Below, one piece after another: positions 1-10,852 of a stretch of DNA of 64,000 nt. Origin of the DNA: Brachycybe producta. Lineage: Eukaryota; Arthropoda; Diplopoda; Playtdesmida; Andrognathidae. Location: assembly GCA_036925085.1 (NCBI GenBank), contig JAUPFP010000043.1, positions 1,678,987 through 1,742,986 of the forward strand, given 5' to 3'. The notes under the pieces are model-generated. The model ran no database searches. It had not been told where the DNA came from and saw only the letters and a list, made by a program, of their open reading frames with translations. How positions within the stretch are numbered: the stretch's first letter is position 1; each line of letters starts with the position of its first letter. A program made the position numbers and the translations under genes.

Positions 1-118
1 GATGTTTTCATTTCTAGTGTGCAAAGCACGCTTCAAAAGTTACACCAGTTCAAAGAGGGCGTCATTGAAGTGTCTATGCTTGCTCATGAACCTGTAAATT
101 TGAAAATTCATTGCAAGT

Positions 119-303
119 GAACCAGACGAGCGGGAATGGAAATGTTGGATTTGATGCATTCCCAGAAAAGTCTGGAATGCAGTGATGTCTTCATTTCCAG
201 TGTGCAATGCACGCTTCAATATTTACACCAGTTCAATTTGGTCGTCATGGAAGTGTCTAAGCTTGCTCATGGATCTGTAACTTTTAGAAAATTCATTGCA
301 AGT
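119..303 (+). repeat. Representative SatA monomer (HindIII subtype, 185 bp)
   Basis: One full monomer, taken from GAACCAGACG to just before the next GAACCAGACG. It holds in order the GAGCGGGAATGG block, the 27-nt hairpin at 155-181, the short dyad GTGCAATGCAC at 202-212, the ACACCAGTTCAA block, and CTAAGCTTGCTC with a HindIII site. It ends with TTTTAGAAAATTCATTGCAAGT. This subtype recurs throughout the array. Other subtypes replace AAGCTT with ATGCTT, AAGCCT or ATTCTT. Confidence 0.9.
155..181. repeat. SatA hairpin, CG-type (reference copy)
   Basis: The sequence reads TGCATTC, bulged C, CAGA, loop AAAG, TCTG, GAATGCA. Both stem blocks (7 bp and 4 bp) are perfectly complementary. The same structure recurs about once per monomer across the array. 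A common variant (see 525-551) changes the innermost pair of the outer stem from C-G to T-A. Subtypes with CAGTAAAG have a shorter inner stem. Confidence 0.9.
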
Positions 304-524
304 GAACCAGACGAGCGGGAATGGAAATGTTGGATTTGATGCATTCCCAGTAAAGTCTGAAATGCAGTGATGTCTTCATTTCCAGTGTGCAAAGCACGCT
401 TCAAAAGTTACACCAGTTCAATTTGGTCGTCATGGAAGTGTCTAAGCTTGCTCATGGATCTGTAACTTTTAGAAAATTCATTGCAAGTGAACCAGACGAG
501 CGGGAATGGAAATGTTGGATTTGA

Positions 525-551
525 TGCATTTCCAGAAAAGTCTGAAATGCA
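525..551. repeat. SatA hairpin, TA-type (compensated variant)
   Basis: The sequence reads TGCATTT, bulged C, CAGA, loop AAAG, TCTG, AAATGCA. Relative to the copy at 155-181, both partners of one base pair have changed (C to T on the left, G to A on the right), so the stem stays complete. Partly changed copies also exist, for example TGCATTC with AAATGCA near 1,780 and 40,981. Confidence 0.88.
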
Positions 552-1406
552 GAGATGTTTTCATTTCTAGTGTGCAAAGCACGCTTCAAAAGTTACACCA
601 GTTCAAAGAGGGCGTCATTGAAGTGTCTATGCTTGCTCATGAACCTGTAAATTTGAAAATTCATTGCAAGTGAACCAGACGAGCGGGAATGGAAATGTTG
701 GATTTGATGCATTCCCAGAAAAGTCTGGAATGCAGTGATGTCTTCATTTCCAGTGTGCAAAGCACGCTTCAAAAGTTACACCAGTTCAATTTGGTCGTCA
801 TGGAAGTGTCTAAGCTTGCTCATGGATCTGTAACTTTTAGAAAATTCATTGCAAGTGAACCAGACGAGCGGGAATGGAAATGTTGGATTTGATGCATTTC
901 CAGAAAAGTCTGAATTGCAGAGATGTTTTCATTTCTAGTGTGCAAAGCACGCTTCAAAAGTTACACCAGTTCAAAGAGGGCGTCATTGAAGTGTCTATGC
1001 TTGCTCATGAACCTGTAAATTTGAAAATTCATTGCAAGTGAACCAGACGAGCGGGAATGGAAATGTTGGATTTGATGCATTCCCAGAAAAGTCTGGAATG
1101 CAGAGATGTTTTCATTTCCAGTGTGCAAAGCAGGCTTCAAAAGTTACACCAGTTCAAAGTGGGCATCATTGAAGTGTCTATGCTTGCTCATGGATCTGTA
1201 ACTTTGAAAATTCATAGCAAGTGAACCAGAAGAGCGGGAATGGAAATTTTGGATGTGATGCATTCCCAGTAAAGTCTGAAATGCAGTGATGTCTTCATTT
1301 CCAGTGTGCAATGCACGCTTCAAAAGTTACACCAGTTCAAAGTGGGCATCATTGAAGTGTCTATGCTTGCTCATGGGTCTGTAACTTTGAAAATTCATAG
1401 CAAGTG

Positions 1407-1708
1407 GTTTACGGTTTTCATAGTCATCTGAAGTCTGTTGGGCCCTCCTGAGTACATTTCAGTGCTTTTCAAGGCATCTAGAAGACTTTCAGTTTTGGCC
1501 GTTTTTTGAAAAATTTCCAAGAGAATGGAAGAATTTCATTTTTTGACAATTTTTACTTTTTTGAATTTATGGGTTTTCATGGTCTTCTGAAATTTGTTGG
1601 GCCCTCCTGAGTTAATTTCGGTGCTTTTCAGGGCATCTGGAAGACTCATTTCTTGTCATTTTTTGAAAATATTCATGGACCATTCTCTGGACCTCTTGGA
1701 ATATTTAT
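1407..1708 (+). repeat. SatB block 1 (302 bp, internal dimer)
   Basis: A second satellite sequence, unlike SatA, embedded in the array. It consists of two diverged units of about 159 bp, beginning at GTTTTCATAGTC (1,414) and GTTTTCATGGTC (1,573). Both contain TTGGGCCCTCCTGAGT, CTTTTCA(A/G)GGCATCT and AGAAGACT or GGAAGACT. On each side lies a 26-bp SatA-like segment ending GCAAGTG (1,381-1,406 and 1,709-1,734) that agree at 22 of 26 positions, so the block sits between partial direct repeats. Confidence 0.88.
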
Positions 1709-3204
1709 ATAACTTCAAAAATTCATTGCAAGTGAACCAGACGAGCGGGAATGGAAATGTTGGATTTGATGCATTCCCAGAAAAGTCTGAAATGCAGTGA
1801 TGTCTTCATTTCCAGTGTGCAATGCACGCTTCAAAAGTTACACCAGTTCAAAGAGGGCGTCATTGAAGTGTCTATGCTTGCTCATGAACCTGTAAATTTG
1901 AAAATTCATTGCAAGTGAACCAGACGAGCGGGAATGGAAATGTTGGATTTGATGCATTCCCAGAAAAGTCTGGAATGCAGTGATGTCTTCATTTCCAGTG
2001 TGCAATGCACGCTTCAATATTTACACCAGTTCAATTTGGTCGTCATGGAAGTGTCTAAGCTTGCTCATGGATCTGTAACTTTTAGAAAATTCATTGCAAG
2101 TGAACCAGACGAGCGGGAATGGAAATGTTGGATTTGATGCATTCCCAGTAAAGTCTGAAATGCAGTGATGTCTTCATTTCCAGTGTGCAAAGCACGCTTC
2201 AAAAGTTACACCAGTTCAATTTGGTCGTCATGGAAGTGTCTAAGCTTGCTCATGGATCTGTAACTTTTAGAAAATTCATTGCAAGTGAACCAGACGAGCG
2301 GGAATGGAAATGTTGGATTTGATGCATTTCCAGAAAAGTCTGAAATGCAGAGATGTTTTCATTTCTAGTGTGCAAAGCACGCTTCAAAAGTTACACCAGT
2401 TCAAAGAGGGCGTCATTGAAGTGTCTATGCTTGCTCATGAACCTGTAAATTTGAAAATTCATTGCAAGTGAACCAGACGAGCGGGAATGGAAATGTTGGA
2501 TTTGATGCATTCCCAGAAAAGTCTGGAATGCAGTGATGTCTTCATTTCCAGTGTGCAATGCACGCTTCAATATTTACACCAGTTCAATTTGGTCGTCATG
2601 GAAGTGTCTAAGCTTGCTCATGGATCTGTAACTTTTAGAAAATTCATTGCAAGTGAACCAGACGAGCGGGAATGGAAATGTTGGATTTGATGCATTTCCA
2701 GAAAAGTCTGAATTGCAGAGATGTTTTCATTTCTAGTGTGCAAAGCACGCTTCAAAAGTTACACCAGTTCAAAGAGGGCGTCATTGAAGTGTCTATGCTT
2801 GCTCATGAACCTGTAAATTTGAAAATTCATTGCAAGTGAACCAGACGAGCGGGAATGGAAATGTTGGATTTGATGCATTCCCAGAAAAGTCTGGAATGCA
2901 GAGATGTTTTCATTTCCAGTGTGCAAAGCAGGCTTCAAAAGTTACACCAGTTCAAAGTGGGCGTCATTGAAGTGTCTGTGCTTGCTCATAAACCTGTAAC
3001 TTTGAAAAATCATTGCAAGTGAACCAGAAGAGCGGGAATGGAAATTTTGGATTTGATGCATTCCCAGTAAAGTCTGAAATGCAGTGATGTCTTCATTTCC
3101 AGTGTGCAATGCACGCTTCAAAAGTTACACCAGTTCAAAGTGGGCATCATTGAAGTGTCTATGCTTGCTCATGGATCTGTAACTTTGAAAATTCATAGCA
3201 AGTG

Positions 3205-3506
3205 GTTTACGGTTTTCATAGTCATCTGAAGTCTGTTGGGCCCTCCTGAGTACATTTCAGTGCTTTTCAAGGCATCTAGAAGACTTTCAGTTTTGGCCGT
3301 TTTTTGAAAAATTTCCAAGAGAATGGAAGAATTTCATTTTTTGACAATTTTTACTTTTTTGAATTTATGGGTTTTCATGGTCTTCTGAAATTTGTTGGGC
3401 CCTCCTGAGTTAATTTCGGTGCTTTTCAGGGCATCTGGAAGACTCATTTCTTGTCATTTTTTGAAAATATTCATGGACCATTCTCTGGACCTCTTGGAAT
3501 ATTTAT
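3205..3506 (+). repeat. SatB block 2 (302 bp)
   Basis: Same structure as block 1, offset by exactly 1,798 bp. It has the short form AAGAGAATGGAAGAA at the centre. Confidence 0.88.
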
Positions 3507-5002
3507 ATAACTTCAAAAATTCATTGCAAGTGAACCAGACGAGCGGGAATGGAAATGTTGGATTTGATGCATTTCCAGAAAAGTCTGAAATGCAGAGATG
3601 TTTTCATTTCTAGTGTGCAAAGCACGCTTCAAAAGTTACACCAGTTCAAAGAGGGCGTCATTGAAGTGTCTATGCTTGCTCATGAACCTGTAAATTTGAA
3701 AATTCATTGCAAGTGAACCAGACGAGCGGGAATGGAAATGTTGGATTTGATGCATTCCCAGAAAAGTCTGGAATGCAGTGATGTCTTCATTTCCAGTGTG
3801 CAATGCACGCTTCAATATTTACACCAGTTCAATTTGGTCGTCATGGAAGTGTCTAAGCTTGCTCATGGATCTGTAACTTTTAGAAAATTCATTGCAAGTG
3901 AACCAGACGAGCGGGAATGGAAATGTTGGATTTGATGCATTCCCAGTAAAGTCTGAAATGCAGTGATGTCTTCATTTCCAGTGTGCAAAGCACGCTTCAA
4001 AAGTTACACCAGTTCAATTTGGTCGTCATGGAAGTGTCTAAGCTTGCTCATGGATCTGTAACTTTTAGAAAATTCATTGCAAGTGAACCAGACGAGCGGG
4101 AATGGAAATGTTGGATTTGATGCATTTCCAGAAAAGTCTGAAATGCAGAGATGTTTTCATTTCTAGTGTGCAAAGCACGCTTCAAAAGTTACACCAGTTC
4201 AAAGAGGGCGTCATTGAAGTGTCTATGCTTGCTCATGAACCTGTAAATTTGAAAATTCATTGCAAGTGAACCAGACGAGCGGGAATGGAAATGTTGGATT
4301 TGATGCATTCCCAGAAAAGTCTGGAATGCAGTGATGTCTTCATTTCCAGTGTGCAATGCACGCTTCAATATTTACACCAGTTCAATTTGGTCGTCATGGA
4401 AGTGTCTAAGCTTGCTCATGGATCTGTAACTTTTAGAAAATTCATTGCAAGTGAACCAGACGAGCGGGAATGGAAATGTTGGATTTGATGCATTTCCAGA
4501 AAAGTCTGAATTGCAGAGATGTTTTCATTTCTAGTGTGCAAAGCACGCTTCAAAAGTTACACCAGTTCAAAGAGGGCGTCATTGAAGTGTCTATGCTTGC
4601 TCATGAACCTGTAAATTTGAAAATTCATTGCAAGTGAACCAGACGAGCGGGAATGGAAATGTTGGATTTGATGCATTCCCAGAAAAGTCTGGAATGCAGA
4701 GATGTTTTCATTTCCAGTGTGCAAAGCAGGCTTCAAAAGTTACACCAGTTCAAAGTGGGCGTCATTGAAGTGTCTGTGCTTGCTCATAAACCTGTAACTT
4801 TGAAAAATCATTGCAAGTGAACCAGAAGAGCGGGAATGGAAATTTTGGATTTGATGCATTCCCAGTAAAGTCTGAAATGCAGTGATGTCTTCATTTCCAG
4901 TGTGCAATGCACGCTTCAAAAGTTACACCAGTTCAAAGTGGGCATCATTGAAGTGTCTATGCTTGCTCATGGATCTGTAACTTTGAAAATTCATAGCAAG
5001 TG

Positions 5003-5304
5003 GTTTACGGTTTTCATAGTCATCTGAAGTCTGTTGGGCCCTCCTGAGTACATTTCAGTGCTTTTCAAGGCATCTAGAAGACTTTCAGTTTTGGCCGTTT
5101 TTTGAAAAATTTCCAAGAGAATGGAAGAATTTCATTTTTTGACAATTTTTACTTTTTTGAATTTATGGGTTTTCATGGTCTTCTGAAATTTGTTGGGCCC
5201 TCCTGAGTTAATTTCGGTGCTTTTCAGGGCATCTGGAAGACTCATTTCTTGTCATTTTTTGAAAATATTCATGGACCATTCTCTGGACCTCTTGGAATAT
5301 TTAT
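5003..5304 (+). repeat. SatB block 3 (302 bp)
   Basis: Same structure and short central form, a further 1,798 bp on. Confidence 0.88.
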
Positions 5305-6983
5305 ATAACTTCAAAAATTCATTGCAAGTGAACCAGACGAGCGGGAATGGAAATGTTGGATTTGATGCATTTCCAGAAAAGTCTGAAATGCAGAGATGTT
5401 TTCATTTCTAGTGTGCAAAGCACGCTTCAAAAGTTACACCAGTTCAAAGAGGGCGTCATTGAAGTGTCTATGCTTGCTCATGAACCTGTAAATTTGAAAA
5501 TTCATTGCAAGTGAACCAGACGAGCGGGAATGGAAATGTTGGATTTGATGCATTCCCAGAAAAGTCTGGAATGCAGTGATGTCTTCATTTCCAGTGTGCA
5601 ATGCACGCTTCAATATTTACACCAGTTCAATTTGGTCGTCATGGAAGTGTCTAAGCTTGCTCATGGATCTGTAACTTTTAGAAAATTCATTGCAAGTGAA
5701 CCAGACGAGCGGGAATGGAAATGTTGGATTTGATGCATTCCCAGTAAAGTCTGAAATGCAGTGATGTCTTCATTTCCAGTGTGCAAAGCACGCTTCAAAA
5801 GTTACACCAGTTCAATTTGGTCGTCATGGAAGTGTCTAAGCTTGCTCATGGATCTGTAACTTTTAGAAAATTCATTGCAAGTGAACCAGACGAGCGGGAA
5901 TGGAAATGTTGGATTTGATGCATTTCCAGAAAAGTCTGAAATGCAGAGATGTTTTCATTTCTAGTGTGCAAAGCACGCTTCAAAAGTTACACCAGTTCAA
6001 AGAGGGCGTCATTGAAGTGTCTATGCTTGCTCATGAACCTGTAAATTTGAAAATTCATTGCAAGTGAACCAGACGAGCGGGAATGGAAATGTTGGATTTG
6101 ATGCATTCCCAGAAAAGTCTGGAATGCAGTGATGTCTTCATTTCCAGTGTGCAATGCACGCTTCAATATTTACACCAGTTCAATTTGGTCGTCATGGAAG
6201 TGTCTAAGCTTGCTCATGGATCTGTAACTTTTAGAAAATTCATTGCAAGTGAACCAGACGAGCGGGAATGGAAATGTTGGATTTGATGCATTTCCAGAAA
6301 AGTCTGAATTGCAGAGATGTTTTCATTTCTAGTGTGCAAAGCACGCTTCAAAAGTTACACCAGTTCAAAGAGGGCGTCATTGAAGTGTCTATGCTTGCTC
6401 ATGAACCTGTAAATTTGAAAATTCATTGCAAGTGAACCAGACGAGCGGGAATGGAAATGTTGGATTTGATGCATTCCCAGAAAAGTCTGGAATGCAGAGA
6501 TGTTTTCATTTCCAGTGTGCAAAGCAGGCTTCAAAAGTTACACCAGTTCAAAGTGGGCGTCATTGAAGTGTCTGTGCTTGCTCATAAACCTGTAACTTTG
6601 AAAAATCATTGCAAGTGAACCAGAAGAGCGGGAATGGAAATTTTGGATTTGATGCATTCCCAGTAAAGTCTGAAATGCAGTGATGTCTTCATTTCCAGTG
6701 TGCAATGCACGCTTCAAAAGTTACACCAGTTCAAAGTGGGCATCATTGAAGTGTCTATGCTTGCTCATGGATCTGTAACTTTGAAAATTCATAGCAAGTG
6801 AACCAGAAGAGCGGGAATGGAAATTTTGGATGTGATGCATTCCCAGTAAAGTCTGAAATGCAGTGATATCTTCATTTCCAGTGTGCAATGCACGCTTCAA
6901 AAGTTACACCAGTTCAAAGTGGGCATCATTGAAGTGTCTATGCTTGCTCATGGATCTGTAACTTTGAAAATTCATAGCAAGTG

Positions 6984-7285
6984 GTTTACGGTTTTCATAG
7001 TCATCTGAAGTCTGTTGGGCCCTCCTGAGTACATTTCAGTGCTTTTCAAGGCATCTAGAAGACTTTCAGTTTTGGCCGTTTTTTGAAAAATTTCCAAGAG
7101 AATGGAAGAATTTCATTTTTTGACAATTTTTACTTTTTTGAATTTATGGGTTTTCATGGTCTTCTGAAATTTGTTGGGCCCTCCTGAGTTAATTTCGGTG
7201 CTTTTCAGGGCATCTGGAAGACTCATTTCTTGTCATTTTTTGAAAATATTCATGGACCATTCTCTGGACCTCTTGGAATATTTAT
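6984..7285 (+). repeat. SatB block 4 (302 bp)
   Basis: Last copy with the short AAGAGAATGGAAGAA form. It is displaced by one extra SatA monomer relative to the 1,798-bp register, and the next block (7,678) is the long form. Confidence 0.88.
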
Positions 7286-7677
7286 ATAACTTCAAAAATT
7301 CATTGCAAGTGAACCAGACGAGTGGGAATGTTAATTTTGGATTTGATTCATTCCCAGAAAAGTCTGGAATGCAGAGATGTCTTCATTTCCAGTGTGCAAT
7401 GCACGCTTCAAAAGTTACACCAGTTCAAAGTGGGCATCATTGAAGTGTCTATGCTTGCTCATGGATCTGTAACTTTGAAAATTCATAGCATGTGAACCAG
7501 AAGAGCGGGAATGGAAATTTTGGACTTGATGCATTCCCAGTAAAGTCTGGAATGCAGTGATGTCCTCATTTCCAGTGTGCAATGCACGCTTCAAAAGTTA
7601 CACCAGTTCAAAGTGGGCATCATTGAAGTGTCTATGCTTGCTCATGGATCTGTAACTTTGAAAATTCATAGCAAGTG

Positions 7678-7985
7678 GTTTACGGTTTTCATAGTCATCT
7701 GAAGTCTGTTGGGCCCTCCTGAGTACATTTCAGTGCTTTTCAAGGCATCTAGAAGACTTTCAGTTTTGGCCGTTTTTTGAAAAATTTCCAAGAGTAGACT
7801 CTTAGAAGAATTTCATTTTTTGACAATTTTTACTTTTTTGAATTTATGGGTTTTCATGGTCTTCTGAAATTTGTTGGGCCCTCCTGAGTTAATTTCGGTG
7901 CTTTTCAGGGCATCTGGAAGACTCATTTCTTGTCATTTTTTGAAAATATTCATGGACCATTCTCTGGACCTCTTGGAATATTTAT
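7678..7985 (+). repeat. SatB block 5 (308 bp, palindrome variant)
   Basis: Six bases longer than blocks 1-4. The centre reads AAGAGTAGACTCTTAGAAGAA, in which AAGAGT and ACTCTT form a perfect inverted repeat around AG. The downstream SatA monomer carries the diagnostic TGTATTCACAG. Confidence 0.88.
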
Positions 7986-9111
7986 ATAACTTCAAAAATT
8001 CATTGCAAGTGAACCAGATGAGCGGGAATGTTAATTTTGGATTTGATGTATTCACAGAAAAGTCTGGAATGCAGAGATGTCTTCATTTCCAGTGTGCAAT
8101 GCACGCTTCAAAAGTCACACCAGTTCAAAGTGGGCATCATTGAAGTGCCTGTGCTTGCTCATGGATCTGTAACTTTGAAAATTCATAGCAAGTGAACCAG
8201 AAGAGCCAGAATGGAAATTTTGGATTTGATGCATTCCCAGTAAAGTCTGGAATGCAGTGATGTCTTCATTTCCAGTGTGCAATGCACGCTTCAAAAGTCA
8301 CACCAGTTCAATTTGGTCGTCATGGAAGTGTCTAAGCTTGCTCATGGATCTGTAACTTTTAGAAAATTCATTGCAAGTGAACCAGACGAGCGGAAATGGA
8401 AATTTTGGATTTGATGCATTCCCAGAAAAGTCTGGAATGCAGTGATGTCTTCATTTCCAGTGTGCAATGCACGCTTCAAAAGTTACACCAGTTCAAAGTG
8501 GGCATCATTGAAGTGTCTATGCTTGCTCATGGATCTGTAACTTTGAAAATTCATAGCATGTGAACCAGAAGAGCGGGAATGGAAATTTTGGACTTGATGC
8601 ATTCCCAGTAAAGTCTGGAATGCAGTGATGTCCTCATTTCCAGTGTGCAATGCACGCTTCAAAAGTTACACCAGTTCAAAGTGGGCATCATTGAAGTGTC
8701 TATGCTTGCTCATGGATCTGTAACTTTGAAAATTCATAGCAAGTGAACCAGAAGAGCGGGAATGGAAATTTTGGATTTTATGCATTCCCAGTAAAGTCTG
8801 AAATGCAGTGATGTCTTCATTTCCAGTGTGCAATGCACGCTTCAAAAGTTACACCAGTTCAAAGTGGGCATCTTTGAAGTGTCTATGCTTGCTCATGGAT
8901 CTCTAACTTTGAAAATTCATAGCATGTGAACCAGAAGAGCGGGAATGGAAATTTTGGACTTGATGCATTCCCAGTAAAGTCTGGAATGCAGTGATGTCCT
9001 CATTTCCAGTGTGCAATGCACGCTTCAAAAGTTACACCAGTTCAAAGTGGGCATCATTGAAGTGTCTATGCTTGCTCATGGATCTGTAACTTTGAAAATT
9101 CATAGCAAGTG

Positions 9112-9419
9112 GTTTACGGTTTTCATAGTCATCTGAAGTCTGTTGGGCCCTCCTGAGTACATTTCAGTGCTTTTCAAGGCATCTAGAAGACTTTCAGTTT
9201 TGGCCGTTTTTTGAAAAATTTCCAAGAGTAGACTCTTAGAAGAATTTCATTTTTTGACAATTTTTACTTTTTTGAATTTATGGGTTTTCATGGTCTTCTG
9301 AAATTTGTTGGGCCCTCCTGAGTTAATTTCGGTGCTTTTCAGGGCATCTGGAAGACTCATTTCTTGTCATTTTTTGAAAATATTCATGGACCATTCTCTG
9401 GACCTCTTGGAATATTTAT
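9112..9419 (+). repeat. SatB block 6 (308 bp)
   Basis: Long form with the AAGAGT-AG-ACTCTT palindrome, 1,434 bp after block 5. Confidence 0.88.
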
Positions 9420-10544
9420 ATAACTTCAAAAATTCATTGCAAGTGAACCAGATGAGCAGGAATGTTAATTTTGGATTTGATGTATTCACAGAAAAGTCTG
9501 GAATGCAGAGATGTCTTCATTTCCAGTGTGCAATGCACGCTTCAAAAGTCACACCAGTTCAAAGTGGGCATCATTGAAGTGCCTGTGCTTGCTCATGGAT
9601 CTGTAACTTTGAAAATTCATAGCAAGTGAACCAGACGAGCGGGAATGGAAATGTTGGATTTGATGCATTCCCAGAAAAGTCTGGAATGCAGTGATGTCTT
9701 CATTTCCAGTGTGCAATGCACGCTTCAATATTTACACCAGTTCAATTTGGTCGTCATGGAAGTGTCTAAGCTTGCTCATGGATCTGTAACTTTTAGAAAA
9801 TTCATTGCAAGTGAACCAGACGAGCGGGAATGGAAATGTTGGATTTGATGCATTCCCAGAAAAGTCTGGAATGCAGAGATGTTTTCATTTCCAGTGTGCA
9901 AGCAGGCTTCAAAAGTTACACCAGTTCAATTTGGGCGTAATTGAAGTGTCTATGCTTGCTCATGGATCTGTAAATATGAAAATTCATAGCAAGTGAACCA
10001 GAAGAGCGGGAATGGAAATTTTGGACTTGATGCATTCCCAGTAAAGTCTGGAATGCAGTGATGTCCTCATTTCCAGTGTGCAATGCACGCTTCAAAAGTT
10101 ACACCAGTTCAAAGTGGGCATCATTGAAGTGTCTATGCTTGCTCATGGATCTGTAACTTTGAAAATTCATAGCAAGTGAACCAGAAGAGCGGGAATGGAA
10201 ATTTTGGATTTTATGCATTCCCAGTAAAGTCTGAAATGCAGTGATGTCTTCATTTCCAGTGTGCAATGCACGCTTCAAAAGTTACACCAGTTCAAAGTGG
10301 GCATCTTTGAAGTGTCTATGCTTGCTCATGGATCTCTAACTTTGAAAATTCATAGCATGTGAACCAGAAGAGCGGGAATGGAAATTTTGGACTTGATGCA
10401 TTCCCAGTAAAGTCTGGAATGCAGTGATATCCTCATTTCCAGTGTGCAATGCACGCTTCAAAAGTTACACCAGTTCAAAGTGGGCATCATTGAAGTGTCT
10501 ATGCTTGCTCATGGATCTGTAACTTTGAAAATTCATAGCAAGTG

Positions 10545-10852
10545 GTTTACGGTTTTCATAGTCATCTGAAGTCTGTTGGGCCCTCCTGAGTACATTTCAG
10601 TGCTTTTCAAGGCATCTAGAAGACTTTCAGTTTTGGCCGTTTTTTGAAAAATTTCCAAGAGTAGACTCTTAGAAGAATTTCATTTTTTGACAATTTTTAC
10701 TTTTTTGAATTTATGGGTTTTCATGGTCTTCTGAAATTTGTTGGGCCCTCCTGAGTTAATTTCGGTGCTTTTCAGGGCATCTGGAAGACTCATTTCTTGT
10801 CATTTTTTGAAAATATTCATGGACCATTCTCTGGACCTCTTGGAATATTTAT
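10545..10852 (+). repeat. SatB block 7 (308 bp)
   Basis: Long form, 1,433 bp after block 6. It lies in the first copy of the 6.39 kb duplication. Confidence 0.88.

Larger units (their letters stand above)
1..6983 (+). repeat. Higher-order repeat zone, 1,798-bp period
   Basis: Landmarks recur at exact 1,798-bp intervals. SatB blocks start at 1,407, 3,205 and 5,003, and the HindIII-type monomers start near 136, 1,934, 3,732 and 5,530. Each unit is eight SatA monomers plus one SatB block. The fourth copy carries one extra SatA monomer (about 6,800-6,983) that displaces its SatB block to 6,984. Copies look nearly identical apart from small patches, such as TTTGGATGTG against TTTGGATTTG and AACCTGTAA against GATCTGTAA in the first copy. 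Confidence 0.9.
7286..10852 (+). repeat. Higher-order repeat zone, about 1,434-bp period
   Basis: SatB blocks 5, 6 and 7 are spaced 1,434 and 1,433 bp apart, with about six SatA monomers between them. Most of those monomers are the AAAGTGGGCATC / CATAGCAAGTG subtype. One of them has the odd CATAGCATGTGAACC and GACTTGATGC spellings, which recur in each period. Confidence 0.8.

Noticed and set aside
119-140. CENP-B box in SatA (GAGCGGGAAT looked promising)
   Set aside because: Only the CGGGA end agrees; the required TTCG half and the central A are absent at the right spacing.
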